DNA of 64,000 nt, taken from assembly GCA_021779095.1 (NCBI GenBank), contig JAJYBI010000009.1:1-64000 (forward strand), in the 5' to 3' direction. How positions within the stretch are numbered: position 1 is the first letter of the stretch; each line of letters opens with the position of its first letter. The translations under genes and the position numbers were made by a program. The notes under the pieces are model-generated. The model searched no databases. It was not told the origin of the DNA and was given only the letters and a program-made list of their open reading frames with translations. This DNA is from Deltaproteobacteria bacterium. GTDB taxonomy: Bacteria > Desulfobacterota > Desulfuromonadia > Geobacterales > JAJYBI01. Positions 1 to 8,230 of the stretch are shown one piece after another.

Positions 1-231
1 ACGGGTTTCGGGACTGCTTTTGAGCCGCAGCAGCTCCCCCCAACCGTCGGCGGAAAAGGGGGAGATGTCGAGCACGATCCCCAAGGGACGGCCGTCGGCA
101 AACGCATCCAGCCCCACACTCCTCACACCGTACCCGGCCTGCCGGATATATCCCTCGACGATCTCGCCGCGATGCGGTTGCTCGCCAAGCCCCATCAACC
201 AGAGTTCTCGCTCCTCAGTCACCGTAGCCAT
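1..231 (-). CDS. receiver-like (REC) domain protein, 3' part outside window
   Basis: The gene starts at the ATG ending at 231, preceded by a GGGGATC Shine-Dalgarno-like stretch, and stays open to the window edge (77 codons). The visible protein begins MATVTEERELWLMGLGEQPH and contains a hydrophobic strand ending in an Asp (GIVLDISPFSADGWGELLRL). That pattern resembles the phosphoacceptor strand of a response-regulator receiver domain, followed by a short helix and SSPETR. The first ~50 residues do not carry the usual acidic DD pair, so it may be a degenerate or pseudo-receiver. Output domain and true length cannot be seen. It is divergent from the DUF362 gene, with 157 bp between them. The family call is an inference from one motif. 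Confidence 0.5.
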   Translation of the reverse strand, partial: MATVTEERELWLMGLGEQPHRGEIVEGYIRQAGYGVRSVGLDAFADGRPLGIVLDISPFSADGWGELLRLKSSPETR

Positions 232-388
232 TATGATCCCCATTGCGGCATATCATTTTAATGAAAAGATAGCACAATAATTGCCAACCGCAAGGAAAAC
301 TTTGCGACGCCGCCGGGTCGTATTGCAAACGCAGACCTCCTGTGGTAGCGTCGGGACCGGCAGCAACGACCCCGGGGAGGATACCACC

Positions 389-1495
389 ATGAAGAGCTCC
401 GTCTATTTCGCCGACATGCGTGCCGGCCACAAGGAAAACCTGTTCGACAAGATCGGCAGGTTGATGCAGCGGTGCGGGATCGGCAGTCGTATCGCCGCCG
501 GCAACCTGGTGGCGGTGAAGGTGCATTTCGGCGAACGGGGGAACCACACCTTCGTGCGCCCCGTCTTCATCCGCCGGGTGGTGGAGGAGATCAGAAAGGC
601 CGGCGGCAGCCCGTTTCTCACCGACTCCTCCACCCTGTACCCGGGGGAGCGGAAGGAAGCGGTCTCGGCGCTCACCTGCGCCGTCGAGAACGGCTTCGCC
701 TTTGCGGTTGTGGGAGCGCCGCTCATCATGTGCGACGGGCTCCGGGGACACACCGCCGACTGGGTGGAGATCCCCGGCGAACTGCTCCAGCGGGTCAGCA
801 TCGGCACGGAGATCGTGGAGGCAGACGCCCTGGTGGCGGTCTCCCACTTCAAGTGCCACGAACTGACCGGATTCGGCGGCACCCTGAAGAACCTGGGGAT
901 GGGGTGCGCCAGCCGGGAGGGAAAGCTGATCCAGCACTCCACCGTCGCACCGGAGGTCGCCGAGGAGTACTGCACCGGCTGCGGCGCCTGCCTCAAGGCC
1001 TGCGTGCACGACGCCATCTCGTTCATCGAGGGGCGGGCGCGCATCTCCCCCGAGGCATGCGCGGGATGCGGGCGCTGCATCACCGTCTGCCGTGAGAAGG
1101 CGGTAAAGATCCAGTGGGACGAGGCGGCCCCCCTCACCATGCGGAAGATGAGCGAATACGCCCTCGGCGCGGTGAAGGGGAAGGAGGGAAAGACCGTCTA
1201 CCTCAACTTCATCACCCAGGTCTCCCCCGCGTGCGACTGCTACGGCCATGCGGACGCCCCCATCGTCAACGACATCGGCATCTGTGCCTCCACCGACCCG
1301 GTCGCCCTGGACCAGGCGTGTGCAGACCTGGTGAACACTGCCCCCGGCAACGCAAATACGGCGCTGCAGAGCGGCCTGGAGCCGGGCGGCGACAAGTTCC
1401 GGGGGGTCCATCCGGAGATCGACTGGGAGATCCAGCTGGAGCATGCGGAGAGAATCGGCCTGGGGAGCAGGAGTTACGAACTGGTGCGGCTGTAG
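389..1495 (+). CDS. DUF362 domain protein with two 4Fe-4S ferredoxin clusters
   Basis: A 368-residue soluble protein. The ATG at 389 follows a GGGGAGG ribosome site at 374-380; longer in-frame starts lack one. The N-terminal two thirds match the DUF362 family (KVHFGERGNHTFVRP; FKCHELTGFGGTLKNLGMGC). Around residues 190-235 lie two ferredoxin motifs, CTGCGACLKAC and CAGCGRCITVC, each CxxCxxCxxxC with a further Cys context typical of bacterial 2[4Fe-4S] modules. The C-terminal part returns to DUF362 with conserved Cys (SPACDCYGHAD). Members of this family are thought to be iron-sulfur redox proteins of unknown reaction. It is convergent with the next gene, 6 bp apart, and its partner is not evident from context. 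Confidence 0.85.
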   Translation: MKSSVYFADMRAGHKENLFDKIGRLMQRCGIGSRIAAGNLVAVKVHFGERGNHTFVRPVFIRRVVEEIRKAGGSPFLTDSSTLYPGERKEAVSALTCAVENGFAFAVVGAPLIMCDGLRGHTADWVEIPGELLQRVSIGTEIVEADALVAVSHFKCHELTGFGGTLKNLGMGCASREGKLIQHSTVAPEVAEEYCTGCGACLKACVHDAISFIEGRARISPEACAGCGRCITVCREKAVKIQWDEAAPLTMRKMSEYALGAVKGKEGKTVYLNFITQVSPACDCYGHADAPIVNDIGICASTDPVALDQACADLVNTAPGNANTALQSGLEPGGDKFRGVHPEIDWEIQLEHAERIGLGSRSYELVRL

Positions 1496-1501
1496 GGAGG
1501 G

Positions 1502-2650
1502 TTACGCGGTGCGGCGCACGACGGTCTGCAGTGCCGCCAGGAAGGCGTCGACATCGTCGGGGGTGGTGAACCAGCCGGGACTGACCCGGACCGTGCCGGC
1601 CGGGAAGGTACCGATGGTACGGTGGGCCTCCGGCGCGCAATGCAGGCCGACCCGGACCTCGATGCCGAACTCCCGGTCCAGGGTGAAACCGAGCTGCGAC
1701 GGATCGACATTGTCCAGGGTGAACGACACGACGCCGCTTCGCTGCCCGACGGCGGCGGGACCGTACACCTTGACGCCGGGAAGCGCCAGGAGCCCCTCCC
1801 GCACCCGTTCGGCGAGCGCCAGCTCGTGCCGCCGGATCGTCTCGATCCCCGTCTGCCGCACGAACTCCAGCCCCGCCTTCAGGCCGGCGATCCCCGGCGT
1901 GTTGAGGGTTCCGCTCTCCAGCCGCTCCGGAAATCCGGCCGGCTGCTCCGGGTCCGCCGAGGAGCCCCCGGTCCCCCCCACCAGAAACGGCTGCGGAGCG
2001 CACCCCTTCCCCACGTAGAGGATTCCCGTGCCGGGCGGGCCGAACAGCCCCTTGTGCCCCGGTGCCGCCAGAAGGTCGATCCTGTCCGCCGTCACGTCCA
2101 GCGGGATGATCCCCGCGCTCTGGGCCGCATCCACCAGCACGAAGGCGCCGGCATCCTTCGCGATGCGGCAGATCTCGCCCAGCGGCTGGATCGTGCCGGT
2201 CACGTTGGAGACATGGGAAAAGGCGACGAGCTTTGTACCGGGGCGCACGGCGGCGGCAAGGTCCGCCGGGTCGACGAGGCCGTCCGGGCCGCACGAAACG
2301 CGCGTTACCTCCACCCCACCCTGCGCCGCGCGGTACAGCGGCCGTATCAGCGAGTTGTGCTCCATGGTCGTCGTGACCACACGGTCGCCCGCCCGCAGCA
2401 TGCCGGAGACGGCAATATTGAGCGACTCGGTGGCACTGTGGGTGAAAACGATCCGCGAGGAATCGTCCGTCCCCAGAAGCCGCGCCGCCTCCTCGCGGGC
2501 GTCGAATACGAGGCGGGTCGCCTCCAGCCCCCGGCGGTGCGTCCCCCGTCCCGGGCCGACCCCGATCTCCCGCAGGGCGTATTCCATGGCGCGGTAGACG
2601 GTCTCGGGTTTCGGATGGCTGGTCGCCGCATTGTCGAGGTAGATCGGCAT
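1502..2650 (-). CDS. cysteine desulfurase family protein (class V aminotransferase)
   Basis: A 382-residue PLP enzyme starting MPIYLDNAATSHPKP. The ATG ending at 2650 is preferred to an in-frame TTG two codons upstream. The PLP-binding Lys lies in the motif PGHKGLFGPPGTG, preceded by the substrate and cofactor residues of the NifS/IscS fold (THSATESLN, TMEHNS, VDAAQSAG). The family removes sulfur or selenium from cysteine or selenocysteine as a persulfide. The subgroup with the short EGH-like active-site loop is often found beside selenium-metabolism genes. It is transcribed divergently from the PhnD-like/TPR/YedE operon, which supports but does not prove a chalcogen-handling role. No isc or suf scaffold gene is adjacent. 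Confidence 0.85.
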   Translation of the reverse strand: MPIYLDNAATSHPKPETVYRAMEYALREIGVGPGRGTHRRGLEATRLVFDAREEAARLLGTDDSSRIVFTHSATESLNIAVSGMLRAGDRVVTTTMEHNSLIRPLYRAAQGGVEVTRVSCGPDGLVDPADLAAAVRPGTKLVAFSHVSNVTGTIQPLGEICRIAKDAGAFVLVDAAQSAGIIPLDVTADRIDLLAAPGHKGLFGPPGTGILYVGKGCAPQPFLVGGTGGSSADPEQPAGFPERLESGTLNTPGIAGLKAGLEFVRQTGIETIRRHELALAERVREGLLALPGVKVYGPAAVGQRSGVVSFTLDNVDPSQLGFTLDREFGIEVRVGLHCAPEAHRTIGTFPAGTVRVSPGWFTTPDDVDAFLAALQTVVRRTA

Positions 2651-2772
2651 GGGCAAAACCTAGCATGTTACCCGCTCCCGTGGCAACTCCTTTCGGAGCG
2701 GGCCCCGTAGCGGCGTTTTGCCGCGCCGGCAGAAGGTCGCCGGCCATCATTTCCAAGACAGGGTCAAAGCTG

Positions 2773-2802
2773 TTGCGTTAATCGACGCGACTTTGATATA
2801 TT
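2773..2802 (+). promoter_or_regulatory. putative sigma-70 promoter for the PhnD-like/yedE operon
   Basis: A TTGCGT -35 element at 2773-2778 is separated by 18 bp from a TATATT -10 element at 2797-2802, inside an AT-rich patch of an otherwise GC-rich intergenic region. It would start transcription near 2809, leaving a leader of about 45 nt before the ATG at 2853. Seen by eye only. Confidence 0.45.
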
Positions 2803-2852
2803 AAAAAACGGATTTTGCGCACGAATCGATCAGATTGGAGACCAAGACGCTT

Positions 2853-3779
2853 ATGCAATTCCGTACCGCTCCCCTCCGCCGCACCTGCCGCATCCTCCTG
2901 CTGACCCTGTTGATCCCGACGATGCTCCTGTCCGGCTGCAAGGAAACCAAGAAACGGCCGGTCATGCGGATCGGTTTCATGAACTGCAACAACCAGCAGG
3001 AGACGATGCAGCGCTTCACCCCGCTTGCCAAGTACCTGTCGGAAAAGCTGAACATCGATTTCATCCCCGTGCCGGTGGACACCGTGGATTTCGAAAAGCG
3101 GTTCAAGAGTGGCGAGTTCGCCTTCACCCACACCAACTCGCTCCTCTATATCATCCTGAAGAAACACTACGATATCCAGCTGATCGCATCGGACAAGCGG
3201 GGCAACTTCGGCGCCCGGTCCGGCGGTGCCATCATCGCCCGCAAGGGAAGCGGCATCACGAAACTGAGCGACATCAAGGGAAAACGGATGGTCTTCGGCC
3301 CCCAGCTGGCACCCACCGGCTACCTGGCGGAATACGACCTCATGCTCCGGAACGGCATTGATCCGGAAAAGGACCTGGCATACTACGCCATCCCTTCCGG
3401 CTCGTACAAGCACGAGAAACTCATCTACGGCGTCCTGTACGGCAAGTACGACGTGGGGGCCGCCCCGCTCCTCGATATGGAGAACATGACGCGGGAAGGG
3501 AAGATATCCCCCGACGACTTCGTCATCCTGGCCCAGACCCCCATCATCCCCTACTGCACCTTCGGCGCCGCCAAGAATGTCGACCCGGAACTGGTGAAAA
3601 AGTTCCGCCAGGCGCTCCTCGATCTCAAGCCGACGGACACGGTGGAGGTCGACGGCGAACGGGTCAAGGTCCTCAAAGCGGCATGGGACGACGGCTTCGA
3701 ACAGCTCTTGGACAGCGACTACGACCCGATCCGCGACATGGCCCGCCGGGTCAACATGCCCCCCTATCAGAAATACTGA
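2853..3779 (+). CDS. PhnD-like phosphate/phosphonate-type substrate-binding lipoprotein
   Basis: A 308-residue exported lipoprotein. The start at 2853 is chosen because GGAG at 2837-2840 is correctly spaced; the upstream in-frame TTG overlaps that site. The signal peptide ends in the lipobox LSGC, with Cys29 as the lipidated residue. The mature part shows the PhnD/type-2 periplasmic binding fold: RIGFMNCNNQQETMQRFTPL, then FTHTNSLLYIIL, a DIKGKRMVFGP hinge motif, and DVGAAPLLDME. The natural ligand is uncertain; related proteins bind phosphonate, phosphite, phosphate or other oxyanions. No ABC permease or ATPase follows. Instead the operon continues with a TPR protein and a YedE-type permease, so a receptor feeding that carrier, or a sensor, is more likely than a classical ABC system. 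Confidence 0.82.
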   Translation: MQFRTAPLRRTCRILLLTLLIPTMLLSGCKETKKRPVMRIGFMNCNNQQETMQRFTPLAKYLSEKLNIDFIPVPVDTVDFEKRFKSGEFAFTHTNSLLYIILKKHYDIQLIASDKRGNFGARSGGAIIARKGSGITKLSDIKGKRMVFGPQLAPTGYLAEYDLMLRNGIDPEKDLAYYAIPSGSYKHEKLIYGVLYGKYDVGAAPLLDMENMTREGKISPDDFVILAQTPIIPYCTFGAAKNVDPELVKKFRQALLDLKPTDTVEVDGERVKVLKAAWDDGFEQLLDSDYDPIRDMARRVNMPPYQKY

Positions 3780-3785
3780 GGACAC

Positions 3786-4331
3786 ATGCTCAAGGACAGG
3801 TTCGACTGGCTGCTCGTGGCCCTGCTTGCGGCCGCTACAATTTCCCTCCTGGTACTGCTCGCCACAAAGTCTCCCGACGCCGGCGGCTCACGCGCAAACG
3901 CATCCATTACCAAGGCCATGGAGCAGCAGATGGCCACCCAGGCGCGGGTGGCCTTTCTCCAGAAGCTGTACGCCCCCGTGGAGACGATGCGCACTGCCGG
4001 CGACCTGCAGGGGGCCCTCTTCAAGCTGGACGAACTGGCCCGCACCTATCCCGGTGAGGCGCACAGCTTCATCCTGAAGGGGGAGATCCAGCACCAGCTC
4101 GGGGCGGACGACGAGGCGATCGCCAACTACGTCCAGGGGATCAAGCTGAGCGGCGACTATATCGACCGGAACAGCCCCCTCTCCCGGCGCGACGATATCC
4201 AGCGCCTCGTGGACACGGCGGGCAGGACAATCGCCAGCCGCTTCCATGCAAACCCCGACAACGCATCCCTCGCCACCGCCATGAAAAACGTCAACTACCT
4301 CAAGAGCAGGCTTGCCGGAGGGTGTGAATGA
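3786..4331 (+). CDS. membrane-anchored TPR protein
   Basis: A 181-residue protein starting 6 bp after the lipoprotein gene. One transmembrane helix at about residues 8-27 anchors it, with the remainder predicted outside the cytoplasm. Residues ~60-125 look like tetratricopeptide repeats (LFKLDELARTYPGEAHSFILKG, HQLGADDEAIANYVQGIKLSG), a protein-interaction scaffold. The stop codon overlaps the start of the YedE gene by 4 bp, implying translational coupling. It probably connects the lipoprotein receptor and the permease at the membrane; this is inferred from gene order, as no enzymatic motif is visible. Confidence 0.75.
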   Translation: MLKDRFDWLLVALLAAATISLLVLLATKSPDAGGSRANASITKAMEQQMATQARVAFLQKLYAPVETMRTAGDLQGALFKLDELARTYPGEAHSFILKGEIQHQLGADDEAIANYVQGIKLSGDYIDRNSPLSRRDDIQRLVDTAGRTIASRFHANPDNASLATAMKNVNYLKSRLAGGCE

Positions 4332-5398
4332 CCGAAAAGCTGCGTGACCGCCACTTCTGGATCGTCGTGCTGACCGGGGCCCTGCTGGGAGCGCTGGGGG
4401 TACTGCTGGCCGTCTGGGGGAACCCGGAAAACTCGGGGATCTGCGTCTCCTGTTTCATCGAGAACAGCGCCGGCGCGCTGGGGTTCCACGACAACCAGCG
4501 GATGCAGTACCTCCGTCCGGAACTGATCGGCTTCGTGCTCGGCGCCGTCGTCAGCGCAGTCGCCGGCCGCGAGTTCAAATCGCGCGGCGGCAGCGCGCCG
4601 CTGCAACGGCTCGTCTCCGGTATCTTCCTGATCGTGGGGTGCGCCATCTTCATCGGCTGCCCCATCAAGCTGTTCCTCCGCCTCTCCGCCGGCGACCTGA
4701 CCGCCGTGGCCGGCGTGCTCGGCCTCGTGGCCGGCGTCTGGGTCGGGTTCCGCAGCATGGCCCACGGCGTGGATCTCGGTCTGCACCGCCGCGACAAGGG
4801 GGGGAGCGGTCTGCTCGTTCCCGCCTTCTTCGTCCTGCTCCTCCTGTTCCTGCTGCTGCGCCCCGGGTTCCTCCTGGCGTCCACCAACGGCAGCGCCGCC
4901 GAGTACGCCCCCTGGACACTGTCGCTCGGCGCCGGCCTCCTGCTCGGGGCGCTGGCCCAGCGCAGCCGCTTCTGTATCACCGGCAGCGTGCGCGATGCCC
5001 TGCTCATGGGGCTCCGCTCGTACATGATCTGGGGGTTCATGGCCTTCTGCGTCGCCGCGGTGGCGTTCAACGTCGCCACCGGCCGGTTCCACGCCGGCAT
5101 GGCCGGTCAGCCCGGCGCCCATCTGAACCATCTCTGGAGCTTTCTCGGCATGGGGCTGGTGGGATGGATCTCGGTCTTGATCGGCGGCTGCCCGTTCCGG
5201 CAGCTGATCAAGGCGGGAGAAGGCGATGCGGATGCGGGGATGGTGGTGCTGGGGATGTTCATCGGCGGGGCACTGGTGCAGTCGTGGGGGATCGCCGCCA
5301 CGGCGGCCGGTGTGCCTTTCTACGGCAAGATCGCGGTCCTCGCCGGCTTCATCTTCATCCTGTTCACGTCGCTCCTCTACCGGGAACGCACCGCGTAA
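4328..5398 (+). CDS. yedE: YedE/YeeE-family transporter, putative selenium or sulfur-compound permease
   Basis: A 356-residue inner-membrane protein with about ten hydrophobic segments. It contains the two YeeE/YedE (DUF395) half-repeats with their conserved cysteines: GCPIKLFLRLSAGD near residue 115 and GGCPFRQLIKAGEGDAD near residue 290, plus an N-terminal pair in GICVSCFIEN and RSRFCITGS near residue 215. This arrangement matches the YedE group linked to selenium metabolism; other YeeE/YedE members carry thiosulfate. No TusA/SirA-like partner gene (YedF) follows. The start overlaps the TPR gene by 4 bp. The neighbouring cysteine desulfurase supports selenium or sulfur delivery, but the substrate is inferred. 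Confidence 0.8.
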   Translation: MTEKLRDRHFWIVVLTGALLGALGVLLAVWGNPENSGICVSCFIENSAGALGFHDNQRMQYLRPELIGFVLGAVVSAVAGREFKSRGGSAPLQRLVSGIFLIVGCAIFIGCPIKLFLRLSAGDLTAVAGVLGLVAGVWVGFRSMAHGVDLGLHRRDKGGSGLLVPAFFVLLLLFLLLRPGFLLASTNGSAAEYAPWTLSLGAGLLLGALAQRSRFCITGSVRDALLMGLRSYMIWGFMAFCVAAVAFNVATGRFHAGMAGQPGAHLNHLWSFLGMGLVGWISVLIGGCPFRQLIKAGEGDADAGMVVLGMFIGGALVQSWGIAATAAGVPFYGKIAVLAGFIFILFTSLLYRERTA

Positions 5399-5449
5399 CT
5401 AACCCCAACAACAGTAATTGGACGCAGATAACCGCGGATAACAACCGAT

Positions 5450-5480
5450 AAAAAATGGACTCACCGGCAAGGTGAATCCA
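5450..5480 (-). terminator. rho-independent terminator of the GeoRSP operon
   Basis: The hairpin at 5456-5480 has arms TGGACTCACC and GGTGAATCCA with a single mismatch and the loop GGCAA. Read on the minus strand it is followed by six T residues (A run at 5450-5455). It lies 85 bp past the stop of the SPASM gene and separates it from the convergent YedE gene. Confidence 0.75.
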
Positions 5481-5565
5481 TATCGAACGTTTGTAAGCTT
5501 CTTTGTGTGTCCTGATCCGCGTTCATCAGATCTGATCCGCGTCCAAAAGCTTTTTCCCGGCTACG

Positions 5566-6459
5566 TCACACACCGCACCCCGGATCGGGCTCGTCCCACG
5601 AGCCGGTAACGAACAGTCCCCGCCCGCGGCACCCCCCCAGACAGTCCGCACGATCGGCACACAGCCCGCACCCCGCCGGGGTGCGCATGATCCGCTCCCG
5701 GACCTCCCGCTTGCCGGCGGAGACGGCGATCTCCGCAAGCGTCGTCCTGCCCAGGTTCCCCAGCGAAACGGGGAGCGTGGGACAGGGGTGCACCTCGCCG
5801 TCCGCGGCGATATGCAGCATGGTGTTCGCCGCCTGGCAGCGCCCGTTGGGGAACTGCACCTCCGGGTAGAACGCCCGCCAGAGAAACGGGTCGTGGATGG
5901 TGACCCGCACCGTCTCCCGGCCCTCGATCCCCGAAAGCTTCTCCGTCAGCTCCCGCCGCTCCGCCCCGCTCAACCGGAACGCAACCTCACCCGCCGTGAG
6001 ACGCTGCATCGGCAGCACCAGCGGCACGCCGCGCTCGACGCAGAACGCGGCAACCTGCGGAATCTCGCGGTAGTTGCCCCCCGTCACCGGGAAAGATATC
6101 CCGATCGACACTCCCGCCTGCCGTGCGGAGGTGAGAAGCCCGTCGACCGCCGCTGCCATATCTGCGAACGCCCCCAGACCGACGGAGAGCTGTTTCAGCC
6201 GCAACGGTGCAAGGTCGGCAAGGAGTTCGGGGGTGATTCCGGCTACGGGAAGGGTGAGGGAGACGGCGATCCGCCCCGTGGCGAGCCGCTCAAGGACGGT
6301 CAGCAGCGCGGCGTCGGCAGTCTGTGCGGTGAGATCAGCGCTCAGGATCTTCAGATCGATGATCTGGCCGGCGATTGATGCGGGGTCCGGGACTCCGGGA
6401 CCCGGCGGCGCCAGGTCCCAGTAGATCCGGATGGGGGTCTTCAGTTCGGAGATGTTCAT
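5566..6459 (-). CDS. GeoRSP system SPASM-domain protein lacking the radical SAM cluster
   Basis: A 297-residue protein starting MNISELKTPIRIYWDLAPPG. It follows a radical SAM TIM-barrel-like pattern but has no CxxxCxxC motif, so it should not cleave S-adenosylmethionine. The C-terminal third keeps SPASM-type cysteines: CQAANTMLHIAADGEVHPC, then CGLCADRADCLGGCRGRG and a final Cys, which can hold auxiliary 4Fe-4S clusters. The ATG overlaps the stop of the upstream radical SAM gene (ATGA), so the two proteins are probably made together and act as a pair. In the described GeoRSP cassette this member is the partner of the active enzyme, and the target of the system is unknown. Last gene before a clear terminator. 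Confidence 0.85.
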   Translation of the reverse strand: MNISELKTPIRIYWDLAPPGPGVPDPASIAGQIIDLKILSADLTAQTADAALLTVLERLATGRIAVSLTLPVAGITPELLADLAPLRLKQLSVGLGAFADMAAAVDGLLTSARQAGVSIGISFPVTGGNYREIPQVAAFCVERGVPLVLPMQRLTAGEVAFRLSGAERRELTEKLSGIEGRETVRVTIHDPFLWRAFYPEVQFPNGRCQAANTMLHIAADGEVHPCPTLPVSLGNLGRTTLAEIAVSAGKREVRERIMRTPAGCGLCADRADCLGGCRGRGLFVTGSWDEPDPGCGV

Positions 6460-7454
6460 GGTTGCCAGCAGTGGGGGTCGGGGCTGTTGAAGTCGCCGGT
6501 CATGGCCAGCGCCCGGGCGCTGCAGCCGCCGAGGCATTCGCTGTAGTCGGCGCAGCCGGCGCACTTGCCGGTCGGCTCCTTGTTGCGCAGCTTGAGGAGA
6601 ACGGGGGCGTTCTTCCAGACCTCCCGCAGGTCGTCGGTGACGATGTTGCCGACGACGATCGGGATGAAGCCGCAGGGGGTGATGTCGCCGTTGGTCTTGA
6701 TGTTGAGGGACAGCTTGCCGCAGACGCTCCCCTTCACCATGCTGGTGGTGTCCCGCATCCCCAGGGAGGCGATGATCGGGTCGTCGAGGGAGATATCAAG
6801 GCTCCGCTCCTTGCGTTTCTCGCGAAGCGCCTTGACGTAGAACTCCTTCCACTGGGCCGGGGAGAGGTCCAGCTCGTCCCGGTTCGCGAACCCGAGGCCG
6901 GAGCACTTGAAGTTGTGGAAGTTGAGCTGCTCCGCCCCGAACTCCTCCGCCAGGGCGATCAGTTCGTCGATATGTTCGTGGTTGAAGGTGCAGATGACCG
7001 TGGAGATGGAGGTCCTGATCCCCGCCTCCCGCAGTGCGGTCAGGGCGTTCAGGGCGCGCTCGTGGCTGCCGGGCATCCCCCGGAACCGGTCGTGCTGCTC
7101 CGGCAGGTGGCTGTCGATGCTGATCCCCACCTTGGAGAACCCCGCCTCCTTCAGCTGGCGCGCCTTCTCCCGGTCGAGTAGAAAGCCGTTGCTGTTCATG
7201 GAGACCCGCAGCCCGGCCCGCGCCGCACAGGAGGCGATCTCCGGGAGGTCCCGGCGCAGGAGCGGCTCGCCGCCGCCGAAGTTCACCGACAGGACCCCGG
7301 CCCTGGCGACCTTCTCGATGCAGCCGCAGAGGATGTCCGCATCCAGCTCGTCACCCGTGTCGCTCCGGCTGTAGCAGTGCTGGCAACTGAAGTTGCAGCT
7401 GTTGTTGATCGCCCAGTTGATGGTCAGCGGTGCCTTCAGCTGTATTTCACTCAT
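6456..7454 (-). CDS. GeoRSP system radical SAM/SPASM protein
   Basis: A 332-residue enzyme starting MSEIQLKAPLTINWAINNSC. The radical SAM cluster motif is CNFSCQHC (Cys20, Cys24, Cys27), followed by the GGEPLLR motif that contacts SAM. The C-terminus is a SPASM domain (CGKLSLNIKTNGDITPCG, then CAGCADYSECLGGC) able to bind auxiliary clusters, as in peptide-modifying enzymes such as PqqE and anaerobic sulfatase maturases. The start overlaps the PqqD-like gene by 8 bp, and the stop overlaps the partner SPASM gene by 4 bp. With a PqqD-like protein encoded just upstream, the likely job is modification of a ribosomal peptide. The substrate is not encoded immediately beside it. Confidence 0.9.
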   Translation of the reverse strand: MSEIQLKAPLTINWAINNSCNFSCQHCYSRSDTGDELDADILCGCIEKVARAGVLSVNFGGGEPLLRRDLPEIASCAARAGLRVSMNSNGFLLDREKARQLKEAGFSKVGISIDSHLPEQHDRFRGMPGSHERALNALTALREAGIRTSISTVICTFNHEHIDELIALAEEFGAEQLNFHNFKCSGLGFANRDELDLSPAQWKEFYVKALREKRKERSLDISLDDPIIASLGMRDTTSMVKGSVCGKLSLNIKTNGDITPCGFIPIVVGNIVTDDLREVWKNAPVLLKLRNKEPTGKCAGCADYSECLGGCSARALAMTGDFNSPDPHCWQP

Positions 7455-7839
7455 ACTTGACAAACCCCTTCTGAAAAAGCTCGGCCAGGAAACCGGCCAC
7501 ATCGGCCCGTAAGACCTCGGGTTCCACGTCGAACTGCTCCTGGAGTTCGGCGATGATCTCGTCCGCACTCCTGCCGTCACACAGTTTCCAGATCTCCGTA
7601 CCGAGGATGTTGAGGGTCACCATCATGCCGTCGGCAAACAAGAGCGAGGTGCCGATCTCCTCCACGTTGTCGCCGCGTTCCAGCCCCTCGTTCGCCTCGG
7701 CCGCGGCGTCGTCCTCCTCGCGCCACATCACGTCGGGGTTGCGCACGAGCTTCCTGTCGTCTCTCACGATTTCCGTCTCCTCGAAGCCGTTCTGTGGCGG
7801 ATTCCCGCAGCGCGTGCAGGAACCCGCCCGTTCGCTCAT
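7447..7839 (-). CDS. GeoRSP system PqqD-like peptide-recognition protein
   Basis: A 130-residue protein. Residues 1-15 carry a CxxC (Cys8, Cys11) that may bind a metal. The C-terminal ~90 residues form a PqqD-like RiPP recognition element: a beta-strand stretch (EEIGTSLLFADGMMVTLNIL) followed by GTEIWKLCDGRSADEIIAEL and a three-helix end. PqqD-type proteins hold the leader of a precursor peptide and present it to a radical SAM/SPASM enzyme. The coding region is placed tightly between the cupin gene (1 bp shared, TGATG) and the radical SAM gene (8 bp overlap), so all are co-translated. The odd feature is the acidic insert DDAAAEANEGLERGDN near residue 45. Confidence 0.88.
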   Translation of the reverse strand: MSERAGSCTRCGNPPQNGFEETEIVRDDRKLVRNPDVMWREEDDAAAEANEGLERGDNVEEIGTSLLFADGMMVTLNILGTEIWKLCDGRSADEIIAELQEQFDVEPEVLRADVAGFLAELFQKGFVKYE

Positions 7840-8159
7840 CAGTCGCCCTTGGAGGTCATGGACGCAATCACCAGGTTCTCGCCGGACGAGTTGCGGATGC
7901 CGTGGTCCTCGAAGGCGGGAACGACGACGATCTGGCCGACCTCGATGGTCCGGGAATCCTTGCCCGACAGGAACTCCCCCTTCCCTTCGATCACCATCCA
8001 GATATGGTTGCCGTGGTGGGTGTGGGTGATGATCTCCTGCCCCGGCTTCATGCAGAGCATGCTGATCCTGGCGTGGTCGTCGGACCAGATCGTTTCCTGA
8101 ACCCGTTTCTCGTCGCTGAACTTCTTCAGTTTCGGTATATCCAGTATCTGCGTTTTCAT
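7839..8159 (-). CDS. small cupin-domain protein
   Basis: A 106-residue single-domain cupin. The metal-binding motif is readable as THTHHGNHIWMVIEGKGEF (three or four His and a Glu), followed by the second cupin motif VVVPAFEDHGIRN. It probably binds a divalent metal; whether it is an enzyme, sensor or storage protein cannot be told. Its stop shares a base with the PqqD-like start (TGATG), so it belongs to the GeoRSP operon and may be its first gene, because 71 bp separate it from the permease gene upstream. Confidence 0.82.
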   Translation of the reverse strand: MKTQILDIPKLKKFSDEKRVQETIWSDDHARISMLCMKPGQEIITHTHHGNHIWMVIEGKGEFLSGKDSRTIEVGQIVVVPAFEDHGIRNSSGENLVIASMTSKGD

Positions 8160-8230
8160 GCGTCCTCCAATTGAATGGTAGTGCGGTCCGGCTCAGCGGG
8201 ACCGTTACTGCATCGCCGCCAGCGGCGGCG

